From the IMG/VR virus record IMGVR_UViG_3300026078_000003, positions 1 to 63,876 of that record: 63,876 nucleotides of DNA; one strand, written 5' to 3'. The notes beneath the pieces were generated by a model, which saw only the letters and a list, made by a program, of their open reading frames with translations, was not told the DNA's origin and did no database searches. The position numbers and the translations under genes are program-made. Each line of letters begins with the position of its first letter. Position 1 is the first letter of the stretch. This document shows, in pieces, positions 26,609 through 34,808 of this stretch. Source of the stretch: a virus.

Positions 26609-29143
26609 CTACAATAAACTTACCGCATCCGCTAGCGTACTATCTGCAAGTCCCGTTACCTTATTTAGCGGCTGGTTATTGTCCTTGATCCAACCCAGCG
26701 TGTACTCTACTAGCTGCTTTGCTTTATCTTTCATGACAGAATCTTGGCTCGATTTTGCTGCACGCGCCCAACTAGCACACATGCCAGGAAGATCCCCAGG
26801 ATACATGTAGAGATAGTTATCGGTATCGGGCTGTACTTTGACATTAGTTATGGTTGATTGACCGTCCCAATCAAATGAGAATGCTCTCGCCCATTTACTA
26901 TCTTTTGATAGCGATCCGTCTCCTGAAACAACGATAGACCCATATCTCTGAATGGTTTTGACTAGCTTAGTAAACTTATCAGCTATGACAATAGTGTGGA
27001 CTGTGTTATTGCTGTTGTTATCGACATATACACCATATTGCCAGAGTGATTCTAAATCCCAAATAGACAACGCATACAGATTCGGCGTGATGTTGGTTCC
27101 TTTCTTTTTCTGGCCATCTGCCCAAAAAGCCACCACCTCACCTTGATAACTTCCCTCTACGTAGCACTGGTCAATAGCTCTCTTCATGGAATCAAGCCAA
27201 GCTTGCCTGAACATATCTCGCTTACCTGAATCTGGATGGGCCTGCGATAAGAACCTCCAAGCCCTTAAACGCTGATGAGGAAATCTTCCCGCAAGCGGTT
27301 GTGAGCTAACTTCGCGGATCATCCTCTCTTCACCTCTTGCTATTATATCGATAACTAGCTTATTTCCAGTTAACAAATAATACCACATCAGATTCTCGTA
27401 GTAGCTATGGCTTGAGTTGAAGTCCGACCGGCCGCACCCGTAGCCCGCAGGAGCCCAGCAGCCATAGACCCATGGGTCCTGTGGGTCCGTCTGCATGATC
27501 TGGGTCCAGAGCATCCTCTGAGCGGCAGGAAAGGCAAGCTCACGGAGAGAACTCGGATCGCCTGTCATGAGAGCAAGAGTGACCATGCTGCGAGTGACTG
27601 AGTAGTAATCCGTGAAGGCGGTTGTTTTGTAAAGAGTGTCCCATGTTGGATTGTTATCACTTGTCTCGACATATGAATCATCCCAGTATCTCGGCCACCA
27701 TCCGTAGACTTGTAGACCATAAAGACCATCTTTCGCGATGCGTTCTTGAGTCTTGTTGTGGATAAGAGTCAGTGAGTCCATATATTGTTTGAAATAGCTA
27801 AGATCTGGACTCGGAATAGAACGCCCACTAGTCGAATAATAACTAGGCGGAGCAAAAGCTATCATGGGTTGACTTAAGTCTGCGTCTACGTTGAAAGCAG
27901 ATTGTTCGGTGAATCCAATCACACACGCAGTAAAAGCGCCCTGATGATGCGCTAGCCACACTTGATCATTGGCGTGTGTGATAGTAATGTTTCCATTGGC
28001 GAAACTGATAGACTGGGGCTCGTAGTTCTCCATGTACTTTAGCCCGGCGATCATATTGACGTGAGAATTTTGCACAGGAATGTATATCAGTCCTGGATTA
28101 GGTGTTAAGCCAGTTACTGACTCTTGGCGTGCTTTGCGTCGATCTGGTCTCAGAGAGATAGAAGTAGTTGTCGGAGTCGTATCCACCTTAACGGGATCAA
28201 TAGAAAACGAATCAACCCACTTAGTCAGTAACACGCCGTTAACTGTGACACCATCCTTGAGGAGATATTCTGAGCCGTTCTTGGTTCCTTCATACTTGAT
28301 CACGCTTTCAACGGTAACTAGAGATGATCCGGCAACAAACTGATATCTACGCGTAGTTGATATATAAGCCGGTTTACCATTAGATAAAGTACCAGACGTG
28401 AACGAAATAGATACTGTCTCCACGATCAGGTAGCACACTATTTGTCCAGCGTATTCTACTTCCATCCGTCTAACACGCGGCGCAGAGAGACTGAATCCGT
28501 CAGTTTGTCCATCTGCCGTGAACGAAGTCGCCGATCCCTTAAGTTCAAGATCATCATACTTGAGTGATCTAAATAATCCCTCGGCTCCGATTGTGAAGGT
28601 AGCTGAGCCTGTGTTTACTGTAGCTGTGTTGGTGTTATCGATCACACACGTAACCTTACTTGGATCGGCCGATAATGATGATTCGCCGATCGTTATTTTA
28701 TATGACTTCGACTCAAGTGCTTTGAGTGAGTCAACCCAGTATATCTGCACCCATTGGATTGATCCATCATCCCACCACGAAGTTGGTCTAACATCAGCAA
28801 CTATCATTTTGTCACGACTATCTAGTAGATGAACTCTATAGATATCAACTAGCTTTGTTGATTGTGGAACAGGCACAGCACATCTCACAAAACTAGAACT
28901 GCGATCTACGTTAGCGGATTCTTTGGCTGTTATGGTTGTGAGTAGAACGGCAGAAGACGCGATAGGCGGCACAACAGGCACAGGAGCTGGCCCAGCACCA
29001 GCATCAGAAGATTGTAAAGCTGATAAACTATCCGACACAGCTTGTATGTCGGTCACAATATCAGAAGCTCTAGACTTAAGATCATTAAGCTTGACAATAG
29101 CGATCGCGATGACATCGTTAGCAGCGTTATTATTGACGCTCAT
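26609..29143 (-). CDS. Glycan-active protein, PcRGLX/YetA-like (rhamnogalacturonan lyase-related)
   Basis: 844 residues. A coiled-coil N terminus and a Pro-rich linker (DAGAGPAPVPVVPPIAS) are followed by a RIFT-like beta-barrel region (YRVHLLDSRDKMIVADVRPT and SWWDDGSIQWVQIYWVDSLK). An (alpha/alpha)6-type region follows (YSVTRSMVTLALMTGDPSSL, SHSYYENLMWYYLLTG). This resembles exo-rhamnogalacturonan lyase-related proteins. Coiled coil plus enzyme suggests a depolymerase on virions. Location between terminase and portal is unusual. Confidence 0.6.
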   Translation of the reverse strand: MSVNNNAANDVIAIAIVKLNDLKSRASDIVTDIQAVSDSLSALQSSDAGAGPAPVPVVPPIASSAVLLTTITAKESANVDRSSSFVRCAVPVPQSTKLVDIYRVHLLDSRDKMIVADVRPTSWWDDGSIQWVQIYWVDSLKALESKSYKITIGESSLSADPSKVTCVIDNTNTATVNTGSATFTIGAEGLFRSLKYDDLELKGSATSFTADGQTDGFSLSAPRVRRMEVEYAGQIVCYLIVETVSISFTSGTLSNGKPAYISTTRRYQFVAGSSLVTVESVIKYEGTKNGSEYLLKDGVTVNGVLLTKWVDSFSIDPVKVDTTPTTTSISLRPDRRKARQESVTGLTPNPGLIYIPVQNSHVNMIAGLKYMENYEPQSISFANGNITITHANDQVWLAHHQGAFTACVIGFTEQSAFNVDADLSQPMIAFAPPSYYSTSGRSIPSPDLSYFKQYMDSLTLIHNKTQERIAKDGLYGLQVYGWWPRYWDDSYVETSDNNPTWDTLYKTTAFTDYYSVTRSMVTLALMTGDPSSLRELAFPAAQRMLWTQIMQTDPQDPWVYGCWAPAGYGCGRSDFNSSHSYYENLMWYYLLTGNKLVIDIIARGEERMIREVSSQPLAGRFPHQRLRAWRFLSQAHPDSGKRDMFRQAWLDSMKRAIDQCYVEGSYQGEVVAFWADGQKKKGTNITPNLYALSIWDLESLWQYGVYVDNNSNNTVHTIVIADKFTKLVKTIQRYGSIVVSGDGSLSKDSKWARAFSFDWDGQSTITNVKVQPDTDNYLYMYPGDLPGMCASWARAAKSSQDSVMKDKAKQLVEYTLGWIKDNNQPLNKVTGLADSTLADAVSLL

Positions 29144-29192
29144 TTTGTGATATCTCCTTTAGTTTGCGGATCATCATTTCGGCTTAATAGAT

Positions 29193-30743
29193 CTACCAAC
29201 TAACTTCATATACTACCGCCTCTTCATTCGGTTTCAACTTCAATACACTCAGCATAAGCCCGTCCGCGCGGTCAGGGCTAGGTAATTTTCTTTTCTCTTT
29301 CATATCGCGCTTAGATTCGATCTGTATTCGGCCGGCATTGTGAAAATATTTCAAGCTTGACAACTGCGCCGCGAGTTGCTCATCTGCCGGATCAATATCG
29401 ATATTCCCTTCTTTGAACAATTCTCGCAAATGCCAGAATCCCTCAGCGCGATAATTCGCGAAGTGAATTGGATCATTGCCCGTGCGCCCAACTTCAACAC
29501 CGACAACAAGAGCTGCGCGACGAGAGTAGTCAGGTTGATCTCGGCGAATAGTTTGATCGTTAGAGATTTGTTTCGCACGATCCGCAGCTCCGTGCCCGAT
29601 TCCAATGGCGTCTATTTTGGCAGATTTGGCGTTAGGTTCGCGCTCAAGCTCAAGTAAAAGATACTCTAGCGTTTGCATTGTGTCTGGATTGTTATTATCC
29701 AGAACTAATTTGGCGCGTCTGCCTTTGCGTTTATATATCACGTTTTTGTTATTACCGCCTCCAACATCGCAACCTAACTCAACATCGTAACATTCTTCAG
29801 TTTCAAATGCGTCGTTATCCCATCTCTTTTGAGCTGCCTTGATCCACGATAGCGGAATCAACGTATCATCTGTGTTCTCTGGAAATTCCGCCAACACTTT
29901 AGATTTATAATATGGAGAATCTTTGCCATACTCTTCCTCGCGCTCCTGTACCCAGATTCGCGATACTAAGCCTAGACGCGCTTCCTCTGATACCTCCTCG
30001 CCTGTCAAATTTGGCGTCTCAAACGCTGAGATTCTAATAACATTATAATGTGGCTTGTAGTTAGGCTCGCAAACTTTCGCAAATTCGGTTGACGCATCGG
30101 CGGGGTTACCGATTAGTAACAATCGCGCCCGCTCATTGCCTAACAATCCTTTGATCGCGTCCAAGAGAGCTTTCTCGTATTCGCCCGCTTCATCTACAAT
30201 CACGAGCACATCCGGCGCGTGAATACCTTGCAGTGCTGATGCGTTATGTTCAGCAGGCTTACGTCCAAAAGCGACAAGCTCCTCGCGAGTAGATCCATCG
30301 GATTCGTCAACGATTGGAACATACCATTCGGTTTGATTTAATCTACCTGGAAGCTTTCCTTTTGAATGCGCACGAGAGATCTCGGTCCATAAAACTGCCT
30401 TGACCTGCCCGCCAGTTATCGAAGTAGTGATAACGCGCGCAGTACCAAGCGGCCGCGTATCGATGAACCAACAAGCACAGCGGGCCGCGATGAAGCTCTT
30501 TCCGGACTCATAGCACGAGGGTACGGCAGTGTAGCGGTTGTCGCGAACAGATTCTAAAATCTCTCGCTGTTTAGACCAGAGATGTTCGCCTAGTTTGTCC
30601 TCGCACCAGAATACAGGATCATCGCGGTATCGAGCGCGTTTGACGGATTCGCGCAGAGATTCTATGGAGGGAATGAGAAGAGATGATGATTGCTTTGGCG
30701 TATCGAGAGAACGCATGCGGGAATAGGCGGGAGCGTGAGACAT
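29193..30743 (-). CDS. terL: Terminase large subunit
   Basis: 516 residues. Walker A is near residue 80 (CYESGKSFIAA), Walker B and the catalytic Glu near residue 178 (VLVIVDEAGE), and the nuclease domain begins near residue 319 (DVELGCDVGGGNN). Length and order match TerL. It packages DNA with the portal. The N-terminal MSHAPAYSRMRSLDTP segment is repeated in a separate short gene upstream at 30960-31109. Confidence 0.92.
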   Translation of the reverse strand: MSHAPAYSRMRSLDTPKQSSSLLIPSIESLRESVKRARYRDDPVFWCEDKLGEHLWSKQREILESVRDNRYTAVPSCYESGKSFIAARCACWFIDTRPLGTARVITTSITGGQVKAVLWTEISRAHSKGKLPGRLNQTEWYVPIVDESDGSTREELVAFGRKPAEHNASALQGIHAPDVLVIVDEAGEYEKALLDAIKGLLGNERARLLLIGNPADASTEFAKVCEPNYKPHYNVIRISAFETPNLTGEEVSEEARLGLVSRIWVQEREEEYGKDSPYYKSKVLAEFPENTDDTLIPLSWIKAAQKRWDNDAFETEECYDVELGCDVGGGNNKNVIYKRKGRRAKLVLDNNNPDTMQTLEYLLLELEREPNAKSAKIDAIGIGHGAADRAKQISNDQTIRRDQPDYSRRAALVVGVEVGRTGNDPIHFANYRAEGFWHLRELFKEGNIDIDPADEQLAAQLSSLKYFHNAGRIQIESKRDMKEKRKLPSPDRADGLMLSVLKLKPNEEAVVYEVSW

Positions 30744-30749
30744 ATAAAG

Positions 30750-30944
30750 CTAAAGCTTCTCTCGTAAAACCACACTACAACCGTCGCATATTCGTAAACC
30801 GCGATTGTTTCCGTTAGTGATTGGTCGTGCTACTTTAGATCCGACAGGCAGTGGTTTACGGCAACGAGCGCAAATAGAACGATTGCGCAATTTAAAACCG
30901 CAAGCGAATTTCTCGCCTTTGTAATTGAAAAGAGGAAACATCAT
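30750..30944 (-). CDS. Small zinc-ribbon protein
   Basis: 64 residues with two CxxC knuckles (ICARCRKPLPVGS and RICDGCSVVL). It lies just upstream of terL in the same direction, with a 6-bp gap. A structural zinc ribbon with nucleic-acid or protein-binding role is likely; nothing more specific can be said. Confidence 0.6.
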   Translation of the reverse strand: MMFPLFNYKGEKFACGFKLRNRSICARCRKPLPVGSKVARPITNGNNRGLRICDGCSVVLREKL

Positions 30945-30959
30945 AATATAAAAGAGAAC

Positions 30960-31109
30960 TTATTTCCTTCGCACAACTTTAAGGCTCAACGCGTATAACA
31001 AATCACATGATTGTAAGCGTTCTTCGAGTGGTATATCACGATTATTTATAATGTGGTCGTGTGGCGTATCGAGAGAACGCATGCGGGAATAAGCGCCGGG
31101 ATGAGGCAT
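30960..31109 (-). CDS. Short ORF duplicating the TerL N terminus
   Basis: 49 residues from ATG 31107-31109: MPHPGAYSRMRSLDTPHDHI. The first 16 residues match the TerL start (MSHAPAYSRMRSLDTP) at the nucleotide level as well, including the upstream TATAAAGCT. After the shared part, sequence diverges. This looks like a partial duplication of the 5' end of terL or a fragment captured by recombination. It may be expressed, or be scar sequence. Confidence 0.5.
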   Translation of the reverse strand: MPHPGAYSRMRSLDTPHDHIINNRDIPLEERLQSCDLLYALSLKVVRRK

Positions 31110-31115
31110 ATAAAG

Positions 31116-31394
31116 CTACTGCCTCTCTTGCATGGCATCGTGAAATCTAACGTATTCACTGCGCTCGCATTGTGGGCATCCAAAAGTCCCCGAAGGATGA
31201 AACACGGGATGCCCCACATAATCACACAGCTCGCAACGCATGATCCGTCCAGGCGCGCGCGGATCTTCAGGAATTGTTGCGGGATCGATTTCGCGATCAG
31301 CAATCAAGTAGAGATCGCCAGGGACTATCAGACCCTCGATCTCACACTCACGTACAATGTTTCCAGTCTTCTCGTCTTTATATAGCTTTCCCAT
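31116..31394 (-). CDS. Zinc-ribbon-containing hypothetical protein, 92 aa
   Basis: MRCELCDYVGHPVF and TFGCPQCERSEYV form a four-Cys zinc ribbon at residues about 53-80. The N-terminal part (GDLYLIADREIDPATIP) is a small beta region. It is transcribed with the short TerL-like ORF and the terminase. Confidence 0.65.
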   Translation of the reverse strand: MGKLYKDEKTGNIVRECEIEGLIVPGDLYLIADREIDPATIPEDPRAPGRIMRCELCDYVGHPVFHPSGTFGCPQCERSEYVRFHDAMQERQ

Positions 31395-31428
31395 TTATTA
31401 AACGTTATCCTTCACTTAAAAAATGCCT

Positions 31429-31890
31429 TCATCTTGTGTAAATCTCGACGTTTAAACTTTCCAACTTCTCAAGATACTCGCGCATCAAATGGCCTACCTC
31501 GCCGCGATCTAAGCCGCCCAGCCCACAGCCTAGCATCGGGAAGGCTATTGAGTCAATGCCGAGAGAGCGATAAACCAAAGCAAACTTCATTAAACCCGAT
31601 CGGACGTACATTGGATTAGAAGGATCGCGCCAATGATTTTTAGTCGGAAAATTCAAAATCCGACGGTTATGCGGATTGGGATTAGGAAGTCTCCAAAGAT
31701 GCAGCACTCCAACCGATAGGTTGCCGCGCAAACATTCATGCCTGTAATCTCCAAACATTGCCGGAAATCTCCGCTTAAATTCTAGCGCCAATCCCGCGCC
31801 CATTATCCCATCGCAATTAACAGGATTCACAAGCACAGAACATTTGGAGTCAAATATGCTCGCGCGTTTATCTGTTATCCAAGTTATCAC
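31429..31890 (-). CDS. Macrodomain protein (DarG-like ADP-ribosylglycohydrolase fold)
   Basis: 153 residues, start GTG 31888-31890. The ADP-ribose loop VNPVNCDGIMGAGLALEFKR covers residues 21-40. FPTKNHWRD places Lys84 where DarG-type macrodomains have their catalytic Lys. MLGCGLGGLD (119-128) is the second signature loop. Proteins of this group bind ADP-ribose and, in DarG, remove ADP-ribose from DNA. A stand-alone copy in a phage could protect its genome from DarT-type defence toxins; that is an inference. Confidence 0.9.
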   Translation of the reverse strand: MITWITDKRASIFDSKCSVLVNPVNCDGIMGAGLALEFKRRFPAMFGDYRHECLRGNLSVGVLHLWRLPNPNPHNRRILNFPTKNHWRDPSNPMYVRSGLMKFALVYRSLGIDSIAFPMLGCGLGGLDRGEVGHLMREYLEKLESLNVEIYTR

Positions 31891-31915
31891 AGTTTGGTCA
31901 GTCCTCCAAGTTTAT

Positions 31916-32097
31916 TCAAGTGAAATAACGCGGCGCTTTTATCCCATTTGAAATTTCTTTTATCGCGTGGGAAATCTCTAGTAAACCAATAGAAACTAGT
32001 ACACTTCCGGTCAAGATAGACATAACAACAGAAGAATTGTAAATCGCTAGCGTTCCCATTACAATACAGCCACAAAACGCTATTTTGAATCCAACAT
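31916..32097 (-). pseudogene. Possible small membrane protein with a frameshift
   Basis: A hydrophobic frame (IAFCGCIVMGTLAIY ... VVMSILTGSVLVSIGLLEI) runs to a TGA at 31916-31918, just before the ribosome binding site for the macrodomain gene. Its start, ATG at 32095-32097 with AGGAGG about 15 bp upstream, is in another frame and stops after five codons (at AAAATAG). One inserted base in the A-run would join them. It may be a broken gene, or a sequence error. The alternative +1 frame (31887-32075) lacks a normal start. Confidence 0.35.
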
Positions 32098-32136
32098 TAC
32101 GCGCTTTAAGTGCCTCCTGGTGTTTTAAAGTTAAAA

Positions 32137-32181
32137 ACGCGAGCGTTCCTTTGATAATCTTTCTGATAAAAACGCTCGCGT
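32137..32181 (-). terminator. Intrinsic terminator (minus strand)
   Basis: ACGCGAGCGTT and AACGCTCGCGT form an 11-bp perfect stem with a 23-nt loop. On the minus strand the second arm is followed by TTTT. It lies 30 bp after the stop of the coiled-coil gene at 32211 and would end its transcript before the macrodomain region. Confidence 0.7.
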
Positions 32182-32210
32182 GGTTTCTTTAAATTTGCTC
32201 CTTTCCTCTT

Positions 32211-32726
32211 TTAGATCGTGCTCTTCTCGTCGTCATCCTCCGCCGGGATATTTACTTGCAGCGAAGTCGTATCGTTAGTGTCGCCAGGCACAGCGATCGG
32301 AGTTATCTCTGTAGGAGTTGCGCTCGTGTTCGTTGTATCCGAAAGCTCAGGAGTGCCACGTGTCTCAGTCGTGGGCGCAGGCCCAGGCGCGGGGCTCTGC
32401 GAACCTTGCGAACTCTGTGGAGTGTTCCCGCTCGTCGCGTCAGCATCCGCCGCCAGAAGCGCACTCAGCCGCGCATTGACCGCGTGGAGCTTATCCGTCG
32501 CGGTCTGAATCGCGAAGTTATCGCCGCTATCTTGCGCGTCCGCAAGCTCCTTTTTCAGCTCAGCGACTTGGGCGTGAAGTGCGGCGACTTCGGTTTCCTC
32601 GCGCTGTTCGTTCGCGTCGATCGTGTTTACCTCGTCTGTCAGCTTGTTGATTCGATCGCTCATTTGTTGAATTCTCCTCTCTAGTGTTTGAATGCGTTGC
32701 TCGTGTTCGTTCACCGCTCCCCACAA
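32211..32726 (-). CDS. Coiled-coil, acidic low-complexity protein
   Basis: The visible frame reads WGAVNEHEQRIQTLERRIQQ then a long coiled coil, then a Pro/Thr/Ser-rich tail ending PAEDDDEKSTI. The start is uncertain. TTG at 32726 and ATG at 32663 are possible. A strong AAGGAGG at 32799-32805 sits nine bases before an ACG codon at 32787-32789 from which the frame is open and protein-like (LLQITKNFLNWFRPSKLPQ). The protein is probably membrane- or virion-associated; no family was recognised. Confidence 0.65.
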   Translation of the reverse strand: MWGAVNEHEQRIQTLERRIQQMSDRINKLTDEVNTIDANEQREETEVAALHAQVAELKKELADAQDSGDNFAIQTATDKLHAVNARLSALLAADADATSGNTPQSSQGSQSPAPGPAPTTETRGTPELSDTTNTSATPTEITPIAVPGDTNDTTSLQVNIPAEDDDEKSTI

Positions 32727-32828
32727 AGCTTGCGGGAGTTTGGATGGCCGAAACCAGTTGAGAAAGTTTTTCGTTATCTGTAGTAGCGTTTTAGACCACC
32801 TCCTTTACAAAATCTCGGATTGGAATTT

Positions 32829-33065
32829 TTAGCCATACCAACCCTGACAATCATTCTGACATGACTGCCAGTTGGTAAAGCACTCATAGGTGCCTTGACT
32901 CGCGGGTCGAGTACCTGCGCAGAAATCGTATTCGCACCCACAGGTGTCCAAGCACTCTCCCAGATTGTGACTGATCCCGCCGCAGAACGCATGCGCTTGC
33001 TCAGGCGGATTGAGCAGAAACACGACGGCGAGAGCTGTAACGAGCATAATTAACTTTTTCTTCAT
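32829..33065 (-). CDS. Secreted 8-cysteine microprotein
   Basis: 78 residues. The N terminus MKKKLIMLVTALAVVFLL, then NPPEQAHA, is a Sec signal peptide with an AHA cleavage site. The mature part has eight Cys (including FCGG, GEC, DTCGC, DFC, YEC, QSC, NDC) and few hydrophobic residues, so it is probably disulfide-rich in the periplasm or outside the cell. No known family. It is flanked by small genes in a leftward operon. Possible roles are surface modification or superinfection exclusion. Confidence 0.75.
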   Translation of the reverse strand: MKKKLIMLVTALAVVFLLNPPEQAHAFCGGISHNLGECLDTCGCEYDFCAGTRPASQGTYECFTNWQSCQNDCQGWYG

Positions 33066-33138
33066 TTGGATTATCTCTCCTTTTGCGAGTCAAGGCTAGC
33101 GTCATTGCTTGCCTATCTGTAGATATATCGCGCCTAAA

Positions 33139-33357
33139 TCAAAGCCGCGAGCGGTAACCGCTAGAGTAGTTTGCGGTCGAGCTTCTACTGCGCGTCAAAA
33201 CACAGTGCAATTCAAAATCTAGACACGAAAAGTATTTATTATGCACGCGGACATATTCGCTTATCGTGTGTCCGCCAGTATTATGTGGTTGTGAGATTGT
33301 CATTGAATCAATAAACCCGTCTGTTTTTCCACGCTCGTATTCTAATTGGTTAGCCAT
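33139..33357 (-). CDS. Hypothetical protein, 72 aa
   Basis: I take the start at ATG 33355-33357 (MANQLEYERGKTDGF) because GAGGAAATG lies about 10 bp upstream. The middle (QPHNTGGHTISEYV) is polar and the end is basic. Upstream is the 513-bp intergenic region; downstream is the secreted protein gene. No function is assigned. Confidence 0.55.
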   Translation of the reverse strand: MANQLEYERGKTDGFIDSMTISQPHNTGGHTISEYVRVHNKYFSCLDFELHCVLTRSRSSTANYSSGYRSRL

Positions 33358-33870
33358 TTTTTTCATTTCCTCTCTTGCCACATCATAGCTCCCATCTTTT
33401 TTGTCAGCTCATTTTTATCCGCGTGATGTTTTGAATTTCTTTCATCATGCGCTCCACAGGATAATTCTCGAAAAAACGACTTCGTCTGTGAATCTATAAA
33501 CTATTTTGTGCGCCCCATTTGAGTTATATACTAACCTCCTCTTTTTTAAGGATTATGTTTTCTTGGTCATCAAACCTAAAACGCCGCCTCGTTTGGTTTT
33601 TCTCACTTTACGTCAAACCCGCCCCTCTAATATAAATACTATATTTTTATTAGGTTGGAACCAAACCACCAAAATCATGCCTACCTTTCGCCTTTCGTAA
33701 GGTAAAATCGGAATCATACCCAAATATAGGGTCTCGACGTTTGGTATTATAAACGAGGATACCAAAAAATCACGAAGCACCAGTCCAGAGACACTGTTAG
33801 GTAAAACCGGAACGCAACCAAATTTGACGCTTTTAGAGTCTAATAGCATGGCCGGATGTCTTAGATTTTG
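33358..33870. other. 513-bp intergenic control region
   Basis: No convincing gene; a 78-codon minus frame at 33613-33849 has no ribosome binding site. The region contains ACCAAACCACCAAA (33660-33673), and an inverted repeat TTTGGTAT-N11-ATACCAAA (33740-33747 and 33759-33766). The same words recur in the region at 59.07-59.44 kb. AT-rich runs (tataaatactatattttt) occur near 33640. It is probably a promoter/operator region for the leftward genes below. Confidence 0.5.
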
Positions 33871-34791
33871 TTATTTTGCGAGCGGAAACTTGAAAACTTT
33901 TTCGATCTCATTTGGAGTAAAGTCGGGCCGCGAATCAATTGGCATTAATTTGGCTCTAAGATTCTTGCCGCCGTTTAAGAATGGAACCTCGCGAGGGTTC
34001 AAAACGCCATAGATGCCGAGACTAGGCTCGTTATAGTTCATGGCCGCCCAGACACACGCGCTATCATTGCTGAAGTGTGCTACATCATCAAAGTAAGCGA
34101 CATGACCAGAGCGTGCCTTGATCACGGTTAGCGCGAATTTAACAGGAAGGATATCAGCGTTGGTTGCGGACGTGATCTCTTTGCGGATGCCGGGCCACGA
34201 TTGCGCCCACGGTTCTTTCATTTTGAACGCGGCGTCGATTCTCAAAAGAGCATTCAATCCCAGCCAGTCTGGAGCTATTGCTATCGTCTGAGGGATTCGT
34301 ATCTTTTTGCCTGCAAGCCATTGCATCGTAGAGATCAACTGTTGGCGTTGATCGGCGCCGTCAAGTAGGCGTGCGCAAGGTGAGGCGAAGTTAGACATAG
34401 AAGGATCGGAGAGCAACACAAACGCGGCATAATCGGATTTCCAGACATTCACCATGATTGAGATTGCTTCGGCGTCTTGCGCTTTCATCGCGAAGAGAAG
34501 AGCTGAGCCACGAGCAGCGCCGTAGTGCGATTCGTGTGAAACCGGAAACTGTAACTCACCACCGCGATTGCCGCGAGATGACATGCCTTTGCCGTAGAAG
34601 TAGATAAGAGCATCTCGTGTGCTTTTGGGACTGCGGCCATAATCACCAACAATGCGTTCTTCAGTGTGGTTTTCGGTTTCGCCTTTGACGGAGAGAATAG
34701 GAGAAGGTAGACCTTCGTGGGATGCAAAAGAGCCAAGAGCGTCAAATATGTTGGCGGCGTATTTGTCGTTGATTTCGCTTGAGGGTTTCAT
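33871..34791 (-). CDS. Hypothetical protein, 306 aa
   Basis: Starts at ATG 34791 and overlaps no neighbour. The sequence has an N-terminal polar part with RDALIYFYGKGMSSRGNR, and a mixed alpha/beta remainder (MQWLAGKKIRIPQTIAIAPD, GIYGVLNPREVPFLNGGKNL). No domain is recognised. It is in a leftward operon with the lysozyme-like gene, 18 bp after that gene's stop. Confidence 0.75.
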   Translation of the reverse strand: MKPSSEINDKYAANIFDALGSFASHEGLPSPILSVKGETENHTEERIVGDYGRSPKSTRDALIYFYGKGMSSRGNRGGELQFPVSHESHYGAARGSALLFAMKAQDAEAISIMVNVWKSDYAAFVLLSDPSMSNFASPCARLLDGADQRQQLISTMQWLAGKKIRIPQTIAIAPDWLGLNALLRIDAAFKMKEPWAQSWPGIRKEITSATNADILPVKFALTVIKARSGHVAYFDDVAHFSNDSACVWAAMNYNEPSLGIYGVLNPREVPFLNGGKNLRAKLMPIDSRPDFTPNEIEKVFKFPLAK

Positions 34792-34808
34792 GGTTTAATG
34801 GCTCCTTT

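Noticed and set aside
31887-32075. ORF of 62 codons overlapping the macrodomain start
   Set aside because: It needs a TTG start without ribosome binding site, and another frame in the same stretch encodes a more convincing membrane-like sequence.
33613-33849. Minus ORF of 78 codons in the 33.4-33.9 kb region
   Set aside because: No ribosome binding site; the region is full of repeats shared with another intergenic region, so I treat it as control DNA.
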